Shown: one piece after another, positions 29,777-40,369 of the stretch
How positions within the stretch are numbered: the stretch's first letter is position 1
Layout: every line of letters starts with the position of its first letter
From: JAENVT01 sp963805445
GTDB taxonomy: Bacteria; Actinomycetota; Acidimicrobiia; Acidimicrobiales; Ilumatobacteraceae
Length of the DNA stretch: 64,000 bases
Assembly: GCA_963805445.1 (NCBI GenBank)
Contig: CAWDUI010000055.1
Coordinates: 124,001-188,000, forward strand
Direction of reading: 5' to 3'
Notes under the pieces: generated by a model
Seen by the model: only the letters and a program-made list of their open reading frames with translations
Told to the model about the DNA's origin: nothing
Databases searched by the model: none
Position numbers and translations under genes: made by a program

Positions 29777-32655
29777 CTACAGCGACTCCAGCATGTGCTC
29801 GACGATTTGATGGCGGTCCATCGCCGCGCCGATTGCCATCCACTCCTCGAGCTGGGGGTGGATGCGAATGATCTCGAGCGTTCGGTCGGGAAATCCGAGC
29901 TCGCACTCGATCCCGAAGGGCTCATGGTGTGCCGACAGGTATCCCACGATCAGCGACGCGGCTTCGACCTGACCGCTCGAGGCCAGCGACAGGGCAATCG
30001 ATTCGCAGAGTTGCCAGATCCGGAACCAGTAACGCATCGCGTACAGGGAGACGAGCGCATCTCGGCATGCACCGAATGAATCGATGGAGTGTCGTCCGGT
30101 CTCGCACATCGCAATCCCGCGCACTGCGTCACCCACGGCGATCACGTCGCCGATCTCAGCTGCCAATTCACGCGAGCGTCTGTAGTAATCGGAGGCGGCC
30201 GCGAAATTCGGCGGGGACTCGTCCAGGCAGCCATGTCCGAGGTACTTGGCAACGGCCGCCATCAACGAGGGCGCGCGGACGCGCTCGGCGACGTCCTCCA
30301 GGCGGGCGCGATGTCCGGGCCTGGCGGGGCGATCAAGCAGGTCGGCCATATCGACGAGCTCGATCAGCATCCACCACTCGCGGTCGAGGTCGACTTTCGA
30401 TGCGACGAGTTCGAACTTTCTCATCTGATCATCACCGAGCCTCGGGTGATCATGGTCCCTGCCCATCGACAGACAGAGCGCCGCACTGGGATCATCCATC
30501 GAGATGGCGCGGTCGATGCTGATGTCGAGCAGTTCGAACGCCCGAGTCATGTGCTCGCGCCGATACTCCCAATGGGCCGCCAGGGCGTACGACTCGGTTC
30601 CGGCCTGGCGGTCCGCGTTGGTCATCGCAATCGTCGCTTCAGCCCAATTGCCGTGCTCGAAACGCATTCGGCTGAAGGCATACATCCGCGACGCCAACAG
30701 CAGACGCTCGGCCGCGCCGAGGTTGCCCGTGGCGACCGCCCACTCGTGAGCGGCGCGAAGGTTGTCCCACTCGCGGTCGAACACTGCGGCGCCCTCGACT
30801 TGGCGAGCGCTACGGAACAGGTCATCGGCGCGCTCGGCGACACCAACGAAGTGGTCGAGGTGCTGCCGACGGACGTTGACCAACGACTGGCCAGCGCCTT
30901 CCAACTCACGAGTCGCGAAGTCGCGCAGCGTTTCGAGCAATCGATAGCGCATTCCATCCGGCATTCGCTCGGCGACGACCATCGATTTGTCGACCAGGTT
31001 CGACAGCAGGTCAACGACGTCGGCGGCTTCGAGCACGCCGCCTGCGCAGACTGCCTCCGTGGAACGAAGGTCGAAATCGCCACCGAACGCGGCAAGCCGA
31101 CGGAAGAGCACTCGCTCGGACTCGGTCAACAGCTGGTACGACCAGTCGACCGTGTCCCTCAGCGTGTCGTGACGATCGGAGCCAGTGCGTGCGCCATGGA
31201 GGAGTCGGAACCGATCGTCGAGCCGTGCCAGCAGATCGATGGGCGCAAACGATCGAACGCGTGCCGCAGCGAGCTCGATGGCCAATGGAAGCCCATCGAG
31301 TCGTCTGCAGATGTCGACCACAGCACCAAGCTCGGCATCGGTCATCGCGAACGTTGTGTCCGCAGACGCAGCGCGATCGAGGAACAGGGCGACGCCGTCG
31401 TTTTCCGGATCCAACACGGTCACCGGATGCACCTGCTCGCCAGGCACCCCCAGCGGCGCTTGACTGGTGACGACGACCTTGACGGTCGGGCACCGAGCAA
31501 GCACGACTGAGACGAGTTGCCTGACTGGGTCGAGAAGATGCTCGCAGTTGTCGACGATCAGCAACACCGTTCGGCCGTGGAGCCAGTCAACCAGCGCATC
31601 GACGACACCTGAATTCGACTGGGTACGAACGGCCAACGTCGAGGCAACCGCCGCAACCACCGACTCGGCTGCGGTCAACGGGGCCAGCTCGACCAGCCAC
31701 ACTCCGCCCCCGAACTGGTCGAGGCACGACCAACCCAACTCGACGGCGAGGCGGGTCTTGCCGATACCTCCAGGCCCCGTCAGCGTGACCAGACGATGAT
31801 CGCCGAGCAGCGCCGCAGCACGACGCATTCGGGCGCCGCCGTCGATCCGCGCCGTGGTGAGCGCGGGGAGGTTGTGCCTCCTCGACGACTGATCCCTCGA
31901 CCAGCTGAGACGTCACCGTCGAGGGAGGGATCGTGTTGCAACACACGCCGCTGCAGCGCCTGCAACTCACTCGACGGATCGAGGCCGACCGTGTCAGCGA
32001 GCAAGGCGCGCATCTGCTCGTAGCTCCGCAGCGCGTCCGCCTGCATCCCGCCCCGGTACTGCGCCGTGATCAGCATCGACCACAGCCGTTCACGGAGGGG
32101 TTGCTGCGCGGCGGCTCGGCTGAGGTCTGCGACGACCTCTCGATCGGCACCGGCGGCGAGCCGGGACTGGAAGTAGTTCTCGGTGATCACAAGACGCAGC
32201 TCGCCGAGCCGAATCGACTCGTCGTCGAGCGCGGAGCACGGAGCAGCATCGGCGAACGGCTCGCCACGCCACATTGCCAACGCCTCGCTGTACGTGTCAG
32301 CGGCACGGCTCGGGTCGGTCTCCTGCCGCGCGTGCCGCACCGCGGCCTCGACGGCCAGCACGTCGACCTCAGCTGCCGAGACCGCCAGTCGATAGCCGCC
32401 GGGCCGCGTCTCGATCACATTGGCTTCACCGAGCTCGTGGCGGAGTCGCGAGATGTGAAAGCGCAAGGCCCGCAGACCTGAGTCGGGCGGTGCTCCGTGC
32501 CAGGCGAGCTCGAGCAACCGGTCGGCGGTCAGCACCTCTCCCGCGTGGATCGCCAAGAGCGCCAGCAGCGTTCGACGCAGTGAGGAGCCGACAGGGCGCG
32601 CCGTACCCGAACCGTCGATGACATCCACGGGGCCGAGAACCCGAACCAGCACCAT
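29777..32655 (-). CDS. SARP-type regulator: wHTH-BTAD-NB-ARC-TPR, frameshifted
   Basis: About 958 residues when joined. The N-terminus has an OmpR-type winged helix (RVLGPVDVIDG through FHISRLRHELGEANVIETRP), then a BTAD domain (about 98-245; WRGEPFADAAPCSALDDESI, GMQADALRSYEQMRALLADT). A linker follows in which the frame switches (about 31870-31915), then an ATPase: Walker A VTLTGPGGIGKTRLAVELGW, Walker B LLIVDNCEHLL, GLPLAIELAAARVR (GLPLA), and a C-terminal helical repeat region. This is the AfsR/DnrI large form: DNA-binding activators gated by ATP and often controlling secondary metabolism or development. Direct targets are unknown; the adjacent LysM-BTAD and Tad genes are the nearest. Confidence 0.85.
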
Positions 32656-32715
32656 CCGTTCCCTTCGAGAGGGACACGAGATTACTGCAGGTGGGTCAAC
32701 CGCTCGCCCGGTTTG

Positions 32716-35700
32716 CTATGACGCCAACGAAGGCGAGAGCAGCTCGCGGCGGAGTTGGACGAGTTTCGGTGACGGTTCCGCGGCGGACCAGCTGTCGGCG
32801 TGCACCGCCCGCTCGTAGCTGTCCCATTCGCCGCGGACACCGGCAAGGTCACCGCGAAGTGCGTGGGCCCGCATCCGCAGTGCGATCAACTCCTCGTGGC
32901 CGGCGAGCACCTTCAGTCCCTGTCCGGTTGCCCAGAACACGCCATCGATGTCACCAACGCTCAGGTAGTGCTCGGCGAGCTCCGCCGAGGCCGACGTGCT
33001 CATCAACACCAGCGCAGACGTGATGCCCTCGGCGTCGGGCCACAGGTACGACGTGCCGGCGAAGGGCATGCCCTCGATCAGGGCGACGCCGGGCCGCAGC
33101 ACCGCGATCGCCGAAGCCGCGTCGAGTCCACGCGAGCCGGCCACACGTTCGGCCAGGAGTTCGACGTCGCTGACGACGAGATCGTGCAAGGGCAGGTCGT
33201 CGTTCATCGTCCGGCCAAGCCATTCCTGTCCAGCCGGTGGCAGCACGACCTTGGCCATCGCCCGCCTGGCATCGCTGACGACGTTCGAGAACGTGGCATC
33301 TCGCACGGCGACGTCCCACAACGCGGTTCTGGCCGATGATCTCGTCGGGTGATGGCGGTGCTGGCTCAACCAGACGACGAGCTCCTGTGACTTGGACCTG
33401 TCGAAGCCGACCGGCTGGCCGTCCGCGGCGTGAACGGCGACGTGGCCGAGCACCTGCACGACCAGGGCCTGTGGGCGAGCGGTGAACTCGGCCCCGAGGA
33501 GCAACCGAGGGTGCGAGGTCGTGTCGATGGGGTCGGTCGGCAACGGTCGCTCCGCCGCGTCGAGGAGGTTGTCGACAGCCGACACCTCGGCCAGCGACAG
33601 GCCGACCGGCGTGAGGTGGCGCCCGAGTGGCTCGAGCACGAAGTCCCCGTCGGCCGCACGAAGCACTGCGCCGCTGCCCGCGCCGGCGAGCGGACGATCG
33701 AGCATCACCCCAATGCCGCAACCGCCGCCACGTGCCAGCGCGTTCAACGAAGCGAGGTCGGCCGGGTCATCGGCTCCGACCGACAGCAGCAGCGACGGCT
33801 CCCATGCTTCGCCGCCGTGTTCCGTCGAGCGCAAGGCGAACGTCGAACTGCTGCCGCTCGTCGCCGTGGCGATGCTGCCCACAGTGGCGCGGACGGCCTC
33901 CACGGCCCCGCCGAGCGAACGATGTGATTCGACGGCCGGGTTCCCGAGGTGCGAGTCGACTTCCAGGCCCACGGTGAAGATTCGGCTGGACTCGGCGAAC
34001 GGCGACACCGCCAGCGAGGCCGCTGCACAGCAGAACGATCGACGCCGCGACCTCTCGGGGAGCATCGATGCTGAGGATGCCCACGGCCTCGAGATCGACG
34101 AACAGCTGCCCGCCGGCGGACTCGCCGATGTGAAGAAGCGCTGGGCAGGGCTGATTGACCCGGCACGCATCATCAGCCAGGTCGACGAGAGGAACGTTCG
34201 CTGGCAGTCGCCACGTACCGGCCTCGGCATCGAACAGCCAGTGTCGGGCAACGATCGGCGCCGGACGGTCGGAGTACACGCGGATCTCGCCGTCGTCGGC
34301 GATCTCGATGGCAAGGACGCGAGCCTGCTGACGCACCAGGCCGGGCGCTGCAGAGCGCAGAGCCAGATCGACCCGCGCCAGTTGCTCGGCACGGTTCAGC
34401 GAGCGGAGGAGTCGCTCGGTGTCGACCGCCTGCGGGGTCGGTGGCGGCAGGCGCGCGCCGATTTGTGCCGATCGCAGCTGCTGGCGTCGACGAGCATCGA
34501 GCACGGCGATCGCACCGCCCGAGAGCAGGAGCGCCGCCGGGAGACCGCGCTGCAACGGGATGCCGTTCGATTCGCTCTCGAAGAACGATGCGACCGCTGG
34601 CGGGACGATAGGTCGGCGAGTCGGCTGGCGATGGGTCCGGAGTCGCCGCCGGAGGAGCCAGAGGCGGCGCAAGGTCGGGGACAGCGGTGCTGGACGGCAC
34701 GACGACCGGCGGAGGGAACCCGACGGCGATCGGGGGTGCCGGGGCGGTGACGATCGGCGCTTCGTCAGCCGTCGGCGACTCTGTTGCGACGAGCTGCACG
34801 ATGTCGCCGGGCCGAATCAGGCGACGATCCGCATAGCCGAGAAGCGGCGCGTTCAGGTCCATCAACACCTCGGTGTAGGCGGCGATCTCCGGGGGACTGG
34901 CGAACGGATCGAGGTGGGTCTCGGCGATCCGCCAGTACGAGTCGCCAGCGACGACGACATGGTCATCCTGGAACACCAGCAGATCCGGAATGGTGTCGGC
35001 CTCGGGCATCACGTCCACGGGGACGCTCAAGATCCAACCTGGCTCGATCAGTGCCGGCGTGGAGAACCGGTGCCCATCGTTCATGATCGATCCCGAGGTT
35101 GGCGGCGACGATCTGCCTGGCGATGGCTGCGATGTCGCGACCTTCAGCGATCCGCTCGGCAATCGCCCAGATCGAGTCGCCGCGCTTCACTTCCACCATC
35201 GACCATCCGCTTCCAAGCCGGGAAGCACCGGTCATCGCGGCATCAACAACGGGGAGGGTCACTGCGGTTTCCGTCGGCGCATCGAGATCGGCGACTCGGT
35301 GGTGGACCACGCCGACTGCCGCCCGTGCCGGACCTGCGCCGGCGAGGGTCGGCGTGACGGAGATCGCCAGCGGCAGTACGGCGATCAAGGCAGTCGCCAT
35401 CTTGCGGCCGAGCAAGCCAAGGCCACCGAGGTGACGCCGACGCGCCGACGGCATGCCCCGGCGAAGCTGGAAGGCGAGCTCATCGACGATCGTGTAGATC
35501 AAGATCGCCGCGCACACCCAACCAATGACCAACGCGGACGCGGAAGAACAGATCGACCAACGCTGCCGACGAGTCGAGACCGTGCATCAGGAGCTTCGCC
35601 CACGAGCGCACGTCGTCGCTCGACCATCGCCATGGGGCGTTCACGCCATGCAGTGGTGAGGCGTGGCCGAACCGCTCCCTGGCAACGACGGCGAGGAGCG

Positions 35701-35796
35701 TGGGCAGCCCGACCACGACAGCGAGGGCTGAGCCAATCGTCGCTGTCGAGCACCGCGAGTCGTGCCGCAAGTCGGGCCGGTTGTGGAGGTGGGCAT
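32716..35796 (-). CDS. LysM- and BTAD-containing membrane protein of the Tad locus, five frameshifts
   Basis: Reconstructed as one protein of about 1000 residues. Start ATG 35796 has GAGGAG upstream. Two or three N-terminal helices (IGSALAVVVGLPTLLAVVAR, LVIGWVCAAILIYTIVDELA, ATALIAVLPLAISVTPTLA) are followed by a LysM-like repeat (VEVKRGDSIWAIAERIAEG) and a second one (VVVAGDSYWRIAETHL). A Pro/Thr-rich linker leads to another membrane helix (PAALLLSGGAIAVL), and the C-terminal third has winged-helix and BTAD character (VVQVLGHVAVHAADGQPVGF, TALWDVAVRDATFSNVVSDA). Frame switches lie near 35765, 35535, 35092, 34600 and 34025. LysM-BTAD proteins of this shape occur beside actinobacterial Tad genes; the topology suggests a wall-sensing protein with a cytoplasmic regulatory end. 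Confidence 0.7.
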
Positions 35797-35806
35797 CGCG
35801 ATCTCC

Positions 35807-36253
35807 TCAGGGCAGCGGTGCGTCGACACCGACGACCGCTGCTGCCGACGCGGTGCCGGTGGCCGCACGGCCGGTCGTGGTGATGGTCACCGAGACGGTG
35901 ACCCTGTTGGTCTCGATCGACACGGCGGCCAGCGAGCCGACGTCGCCGTTGGCCGCAAGGAGGCGAGCGGTCGTGGCGGACACTGCCAGTCGAGCCGCGA
36001 CCGGGTCGACGATGACCAGTCCGGCGCGGAGCGCCGCCGGGTCGATCGCCTGGGCACCGGCGCGCGCCGCCTGGAACGCGACCGATGCGGCATTGGTGCG
36101 ATCGTCGAGTGATTGGTCGACGGTACGCGACAGCCATATCAGCGAACCGGCGAGGAAGGTGAAGCACAAGGTGATCATCAACACCGTCGCCGACCCGCTG
36201 GTCGCGTCGACCGATCGGCGCGGCTCACGGAAGGCCCAGCGATCGGTAGGCAT
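35807..36253 (-). CDS. TadE/TadG-like pilus-associated protein
   Basis: 148 residues. A short polar N-terminus is followed by one hydrophobic helix (GSATVLMITLCFTFLAGSLI) next to a Gly-Ser rich pre-segment, then an exported domain. This is the shape of the small TadE-like pseudopilins found at the end of actinobacterial Tad operons. It overlaps the previous gene by 29 bases and is followed by the LysM-BTAD gene 10 bases on. It is likely a minor subunit or membrane scaffold. Confidence 0.7.
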   Translation of the reverse strand: MPTDRWAFREPRRSVDATSGSATVLMITLCFTFLAGSLIWLSRTVDQSLDDRTNAASVAFQAARAGAQAIDPAALRAGLVIVDPVAARLAVSATTARLLAANGDVGSLAAVSIETNRVTVSVTITTTGRAATGTASAAAVVGVDAPLP

Positions 36254-36644
36254 CGACCGACGCCGTCGACGTGGCGACGAACGTGGCCGATTGCGGGTCG
36301 GACAGCCCGAGATCGGATCGTTCCGGCGAGCAGGCCACGACGACCGTCACGGCCCCGCCGGCCCTGAACTGCGACGCGTCGATCGAGACCGCCGGGCCGC
36401 CGGCGCACGCCTTCACGTCGGTGAGCATCAACACGGCCATCGACTGCGCCGCCGCGACCGCCGCGGCGGGAGTGCGTTGGCGAGCCGCCGACTGAGCGGC
36501 GGCCGAGCTCGCCGCCTGCACCTGGGCGTCTGTATCGACTCGTCGCCCGATCCACAGCACCAGGACCGCCAGCGCGATCGCCACCGGCGCCATCAGGACC
36601 AACCCGAGTGCGTTTGCTTCGCCGCGATCGTTCCCACCGCTCAC
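36225..36644 (-). CDS. TadE-like pilus protein
   Basis: 139 residues: polar start, helix ANALGLVLMAPVAIALAVLVLW, then an Ala-rich amphipathic stretch (VQAASSAAAQSAARQRTPAA) and an exported domain with two cysteines (KACAGGP, VVACSPE) that may form a disulfide. Overlaps both neighbours, as usual for this locus. Confidence 0.7.
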   Translation of the reverse strand: MSGGNDRGEANALGLVLMAPVAIALAVLVLWIGRRVDTDAQVQAASSAAAQSAARQRTPAAAVAAAQSMAVLMLTDVKACAGGPAVSIDASQFRAGGAVTVVVACSPERSDLGLSDPQSATFVATSTASVDAYRSLGLP

Positions 36645-37009
36645 AGCGCCACCCAGCCTTCGAGGGGGAGGGCCACCGTGACGCGTACCGGTGCCGAGGT
36701 GCCTCGCAGCATTCCCGGCGCGTCACCCGTGATCGTGACGGTCACGACGGTTGCCGTCGTATCGACCGCCACCTCGATGGCACTCAGCACACTGTCGCTG
36801 GCGAGCGACGCGACCGCGGCGGCTTCGGCCTGTGGCGCCGGCAGATGATCGCGAGCAACCAACGCTGCGGTCTCGCGGGCGATCACTCTGGCCTCGGTCC
36901 GCGCATGGTTCCACATCGCCGCCTGGAAGCCGGCGAACATCAGCACCAACAACAAGGGAGCGAGCAAGACGATGGTCAGCGACGCTGCGCCGCGATCGCG
37001 TGGCTTCAC
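36641..37009 (-). CDS. TadE family pilus assembly protein
   Basis: 122 residues from GTG 37009 (4-base overlap with the pilin-like gene). The TadE signature is KPRDRGAASLTIVLLAPLLL, with the helix continuing LVLMFAGFQAAMWNHARTEA. An Ala-rich extracytoplasmic part follows (ARETAALVARDHLPAPQAEA). Minor pseudopilins of this type are needed for Flp pilus assembly. It begins a run of three such genes. Confidence 0.75.
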   Translation of the reverse strand: MKPRDRGAASLTIVLLAPLLLVLMFAGFQAAMWNHARTEARVIARETAALVARDHLPAPQAEAAAVASLASDSVLSAIEVAVDTTATVVTVTITGDAPGMLRGTSAPVRVTVALPLEGWVAL

Positions 37010-37230
37010 GGCGCGGTCGGTGCCTGGATCGGCTTGTCGGCCTCGGTCTTGACCTTTCCCCACAGGACACCGGCGATCACGGCGACGGCCACGCCGGCGG
37101 CGACGAACCACAGCACCTGTTCGAGCGAGACCGCGCCGCGGTCGTGTTCGGCGCTGGTGTCCGACGTGAATCGTCGGAGCTGGCCGTAGACCAGGTGGGT
37201 GATTGCTGACAGCATCAGATCGATGTTCAT
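37006..37230 (-). CDS. Flp pilin-like small membrane protein
   Basis: 74 residues from ATG 37230 (GGAG upstream). A cytoplasmic-type start is followed by DRGAVSLEQVLWFVAAGVAV and AVIAGVLWGKVKTEADK. The Gly-Ala-x5-Glu pattern (GAVSLEQ) just before the helix resembles the pilin processing region with its conserved Glu, as in Flp pilins. This makes it the candidate major subunit. It stands between the TadC and TadE genes, where the flp gene sits in actinobacterial loci. Confidence 0.7.
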   Translation of the reverse strand: MNIDLMLSAITHLVYGQLRRFTSDTSAEHDRGAVSLEQVLWFVAAGVAVAVIAGVLWGKVKTEADKPIQAPTAP

Positions 37231-37238
37231 TCGTGCTC

Positions 37239-38117
37239 CTATCGAGAGAAGTTGAGGGCCGGGTAGACGACCGCCGCCATGATCAGGATCGACATGCCGA
37301 CCAGGGGGATCGTGATCTTTCCGGTGCGCACGCGGGCGTCGGTCTCCTGCTCCGCCGACAGCGCTCCGCGCAACGTCGCGCACTTGGCCGCCAGGCTCTC
37401 GGCGACCGGCGCACCCGCCGAGGCAGCGAGTGATGCCGACGCGGACACCTGTTGCAACTCGACGAGGTCGAGGTCGTCGCCGAGATGGGCGAGCGCCGAC
37501 ACCAACGAGCGGTTCGACGTTTCGGCGACCAGGATCCTGCGCCGCAACTCGACGAACAGCCGACCATCGCCGGCCTGCGCGGCCTGCCGCAACGCGCCTT
37601 CGTTGCCGACGTTGCCCGCCAGCAACATCGTGACGACATCGAGGTACGAGGAGAGTTGGTAGCGGAGGTCGTGACGCTGTGCGGCCGCCGCGGAGCGCAT
37701 CGACGAGTGCACCACCAGCGGAGCGACGACTGCGCCGATCACGGCAATGCCCAACGGCATGGCGACCCCGATCGAGATCACGCCCATCGTCTGAGCGATC
37801 ACGAGCAACAACGAAGGACCGAACAAGCCGGCGATGGCCGCCGCAGTGAGGTACGTCGCATGAACGTCTTGCGACCTGCAGATGAGGCGCAGGTCCGCGA
37901 CGACGTCGGGGCGGAGTCTCATCCGTCGAGCCACGGCCTGCCCGAGGCGGTCCCAGGCGCTCAGCCGAATCGACGGCAACCAACGTCGGGGTTCGCCGGA
38001 GATGCGCCGACATCTTCGCCAGTCCGGGCCGTCGCTGCAGCACTGCCGCTGACCACGAGCCACACACCGGTCGCGCCGAGCGAGCGTGGCGGCCACCAAG
38101 CGCGCCACGTCGGTCAC
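37239..38117 (-). CDS. TadC-type inner-membrane protein (T2SSF), two frameshifts
   Basis: The C-terminal two thirds are intact: helices TYLTAAAIAGLFGPSLLLVI and IGVAMPLGIAVIGAVVAPLV, the cytoplasmic T2SSF core (RYQLSSYLDVVTMLLAGNVG, LVSALAHLGDDLDLVELQQV), and a last helix, ITIPLVGMSILIMAAVVYPA. The N-terminus (GTG 38117, VTDVARLVAATL then GATGVWLVVSGSAAATAR) lies in other frames, with switches near 38070 and 37985. The start overlaps the TadB stop by 4 bases. With TadB it should form the platform against which TadA works. Confidence 0.75.
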   Translation of the reverse strand: MTDVARLVAATLARRDRCVARGQRQCCSDGPDWRRCRRISGEPRRWLPSIRLSAWDRLGQAVARRMRLRPDVVADLRLICRSQDVHATYLTAAAIAGLFGPSLLLVIAQTMGVISIGVAMPLGIAVIGAVVAPLVVHSSMRSAAAAQRHDLRYQLSSYLDVVTMLLAGNVGNEGALRQAAQAGDGRLFVELRRRILVAETSNRSLVSALAHLGDDLDLVELQQVSASASLAASAGAPVAESLAAKCATLRGALSAEQETDARVRTGKITIPLVGMSILIMAAVVYPALNFSR

Positions 38118-38947
38118 GATTCGACCTGACGAAGGGTGAGGAACCTCGACGGCTGCGGGAACGTGGCCAGCCTGCCGACCCAGATCAGCAGGGCTCCGTA
38201 CCCGACCAGGATCAGCGCGAGGAAGACCTGCCCGGACACGTCGTCGTAGGCGTTGAGGTAGGAGCTGCGCGCAAAGAGGAACACTCCGGCGAGCAGCGCA
38301 CACATCACCACCGACACCATCAACACCTCGCGTCGCATCGGAGCGCGCTCGGCCTCGACGATGCGCCGCCGATCGGCTTGATGGCGAGCCTGTGTGGCCA
38401 GGGCGGAGAGCACCTCTTCGGTCTCGGCTCCTCGCGACACGGCAATGAGGAGACCAACGGCAACGAGGTCGGCCAGCGGTTCATCCATATCGTCGGCGAA
38501 CCGACGGAACGCAATCTCAGCCGGCTGACCGGCAGAGAGCCGGGCGAACAGCGAGCGCACGTGGGGTCGGATCGACGGAGGGCACGTCTCCGTCGTCGCC
38601 CCGATCGCGCCCACGGGCTGATTGCCCGACTGCAGCACGTCCCGAACGTTCTCGACCCACGATGCGAGCGCCTCGGTCCGTTCCACGCCGACGTCGACAC
38701 CCCCGCGACGGGCGCGCCCCGCGTTGGCCAACCAACCCACGATGGCACCGACGACGACCGACGGGATGATCCATCCCGAAACCGCCACGACGAATGTTCC
38801 CCCGGCGATCGCGGCCATGATCGGGAGTCGGAGCGCCGACCTCCGCCGAGGACGGCGGGGCCCGTCGTGGAAGCCCGACCAAACGACACCGCCACCAACG
38901 ACCATCAACACGGCGGCGATCGCCAGCAGCAGCTCATCACGATTCAT
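38114..38947 (-). CDS. TadB-type inner-membrane protein (T2SSF)
   Basis: 277 residues. Two N-terminal helices (LLLAIAAVLMVVGGGVVWSG, VVAVSGWIIPSVVVGAIVGW) precede the T2SSF core (ALASWVENVRDVLQSGNQPV, FRRFADDMDEPLADLVAVGL), and two C-terminal helices follow (VLMVSVVMCALLAGVFLFAR, FLALILVGYGALLIWVGRLA). It is intact and overlaps both neighbours by 4 bases. Confidence 0.85.
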   Translation of the reverse strand: MNRDELLLAIAAVLMVVGGGVVWSGFHDGPRRPRRRSALRLPIMAAIAGGTFVVAVSGWIIPSVVVGAIVGWLANAGRARRGGVDVGVERTEALASWVENVRDVLQSGNQPVGAIGATTETCPPSIRPHVRSLFARLSAGQPAEIAFRRFADDMDEPLADLVAVGLLIAVSRGAETEEVLSALATQARHQADRRRIVEAERAPMRREVLMVSVVMCALLAGVFLFARSSYLNAYDDVSGQVFLALILVGYGALLIWVGRLATFPQPSRFLTLRQVES

Positions 38948-40369
38948 CGCGACACCATCCCGGTCACCGGCAACCCGTGGATGGGCAGGCCATCGTTCGG
39001 CACGAACACGCCGTCAGGGATGCCTGCCAGGCGCAGCCGGCGGATGTGGCGCTCGGACAACGGATTGCGCTGCACGAACTGGCTGCGCTCGTTCATCCCC
39101 CACGTCTCGGTGGAGCGAACGCCACCGTGCTCGCCTCGCCCGCCGTACTCGACGATCGATGTGACGCACCGCTGCGGCGCACCAACATCGGTGTTGCGGA
39201 CGAGGTCGATGTGAATGACGAAGTCGATGGTCTCGGCGATGAGGCTCCACACCGCGTACTCGGGCAACTTGGTGTTGCTCTTCGCCACGTAGAAGGCGAG
39301 GCGGCTGAGCACCGCTTCCACGGTGTGGGCGTGAATGGTCGCCATGGAACCGCGCTTGCACATCGACGCAACGTCGAGCATCTCCAGTGCCTCGTCTTCG
39401 ACGAGCTCGCCGACGATCACCCGATCCGGGTTGAGGCGACGGGTCAGCTCGACGAGCTCGCGAGCCGTCACAGCGCCGCGGCCCTCGGTGTTGGCCTGGC
39501 GGGTGTACAGCGCCGGCGCGTCGGGATGACGCGGGTCATCCTCGAGGCGCAGCTCCAACAGACCCTTCTCCACGGTGAGGATCCGCTCGAGCGGCGAAAC
39601 CGCTCCCAGCAGCTCCTTCAGCAGCGTCGTCTTGCCCGCCCCGGGGCCACCGGAGATCAGGATCGTCATCCCCGACTGCACCAGGGCCTCCAGCTGCGGC
39701 ACGAGCCAGCGCGGGAACAAGCCGCGGTGCGCCAAGTCCGTCGAGGCCGACCCGGTGGATCGTGAAGCGTCGGATGGCGATTCGCGGCTCCGACGAAACG
39801 CCGCTGCGCCCCGGCCCGCCGAGCACCATGACGACACGCGACCCATCGGGTGCCTGCAGCGTGACCATCGGCGACTGCTCGTCGAGCCGGGACTCGGCGA
39901 CACCCATCGACAGCGTCAGCCGGCGCTGGAACGCGTAGAGGTCGTCGGCAGAGTCCCAGAGCTGACCGAGGGCCTCCTTGCGCCCGTCCGAATACGAGAC
40001 CCACGTGACGCGATGGGAGTTGACATCGATCTCCTCGACCTCGGGATCATGCATGTACGGCTCGAGTGGGCCGGCGCCGACCGTCTCGGCGTACGCCGCG
40101 GCGCGCAACTCGCGTTCGGTGTACTCGTCGAGCAAGCCATCGCCGCGCTGCAGCCGCGCCTGATTGATGCCGGCGATCTCGTCTGACATCCATCGGCCCA
40201 TCAAGAGCTCGAGGCGAGCTCGGTCTTCGCGGAGCCCGACTCGACGCTGCACGTCGACCGCGGCAAACCCGGAGCTGCTGGTCGACGTGGTGTCGCCCTC
40301 GATCGCCTCGACCAAGCGACTGGACAGCCGCGCCGTCAGGTCGCGAACCATCGTCCGGTCGACGTTCAC
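38944..40369 (-). CDS. TadA/CpaF family pilus ATPase, frameshifted
   Basis: About 475 residues from GTG 40369. The N-terminal domain (DEYTERELRAAAYAETVGAG, PEVEEIDVNSHRVTWVSYSD) is followed by RIAIRRFTIHRVG, and the frame switches near 39752 to LEALVQSGMTILISGGPGAG. Walker A is GGPGAGKTT, the Asp box VEKGLLELRLEDDPRHP, and the Walker B/His box RVIVGELVEDEALEMLD with MATIHAHTVEAVLSRLAFY. This hexameric ATPase drives pilus subunit insertion. Starts and stops overlap the neighbours by 4 bases (GTGA). Confidence 0.85.
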
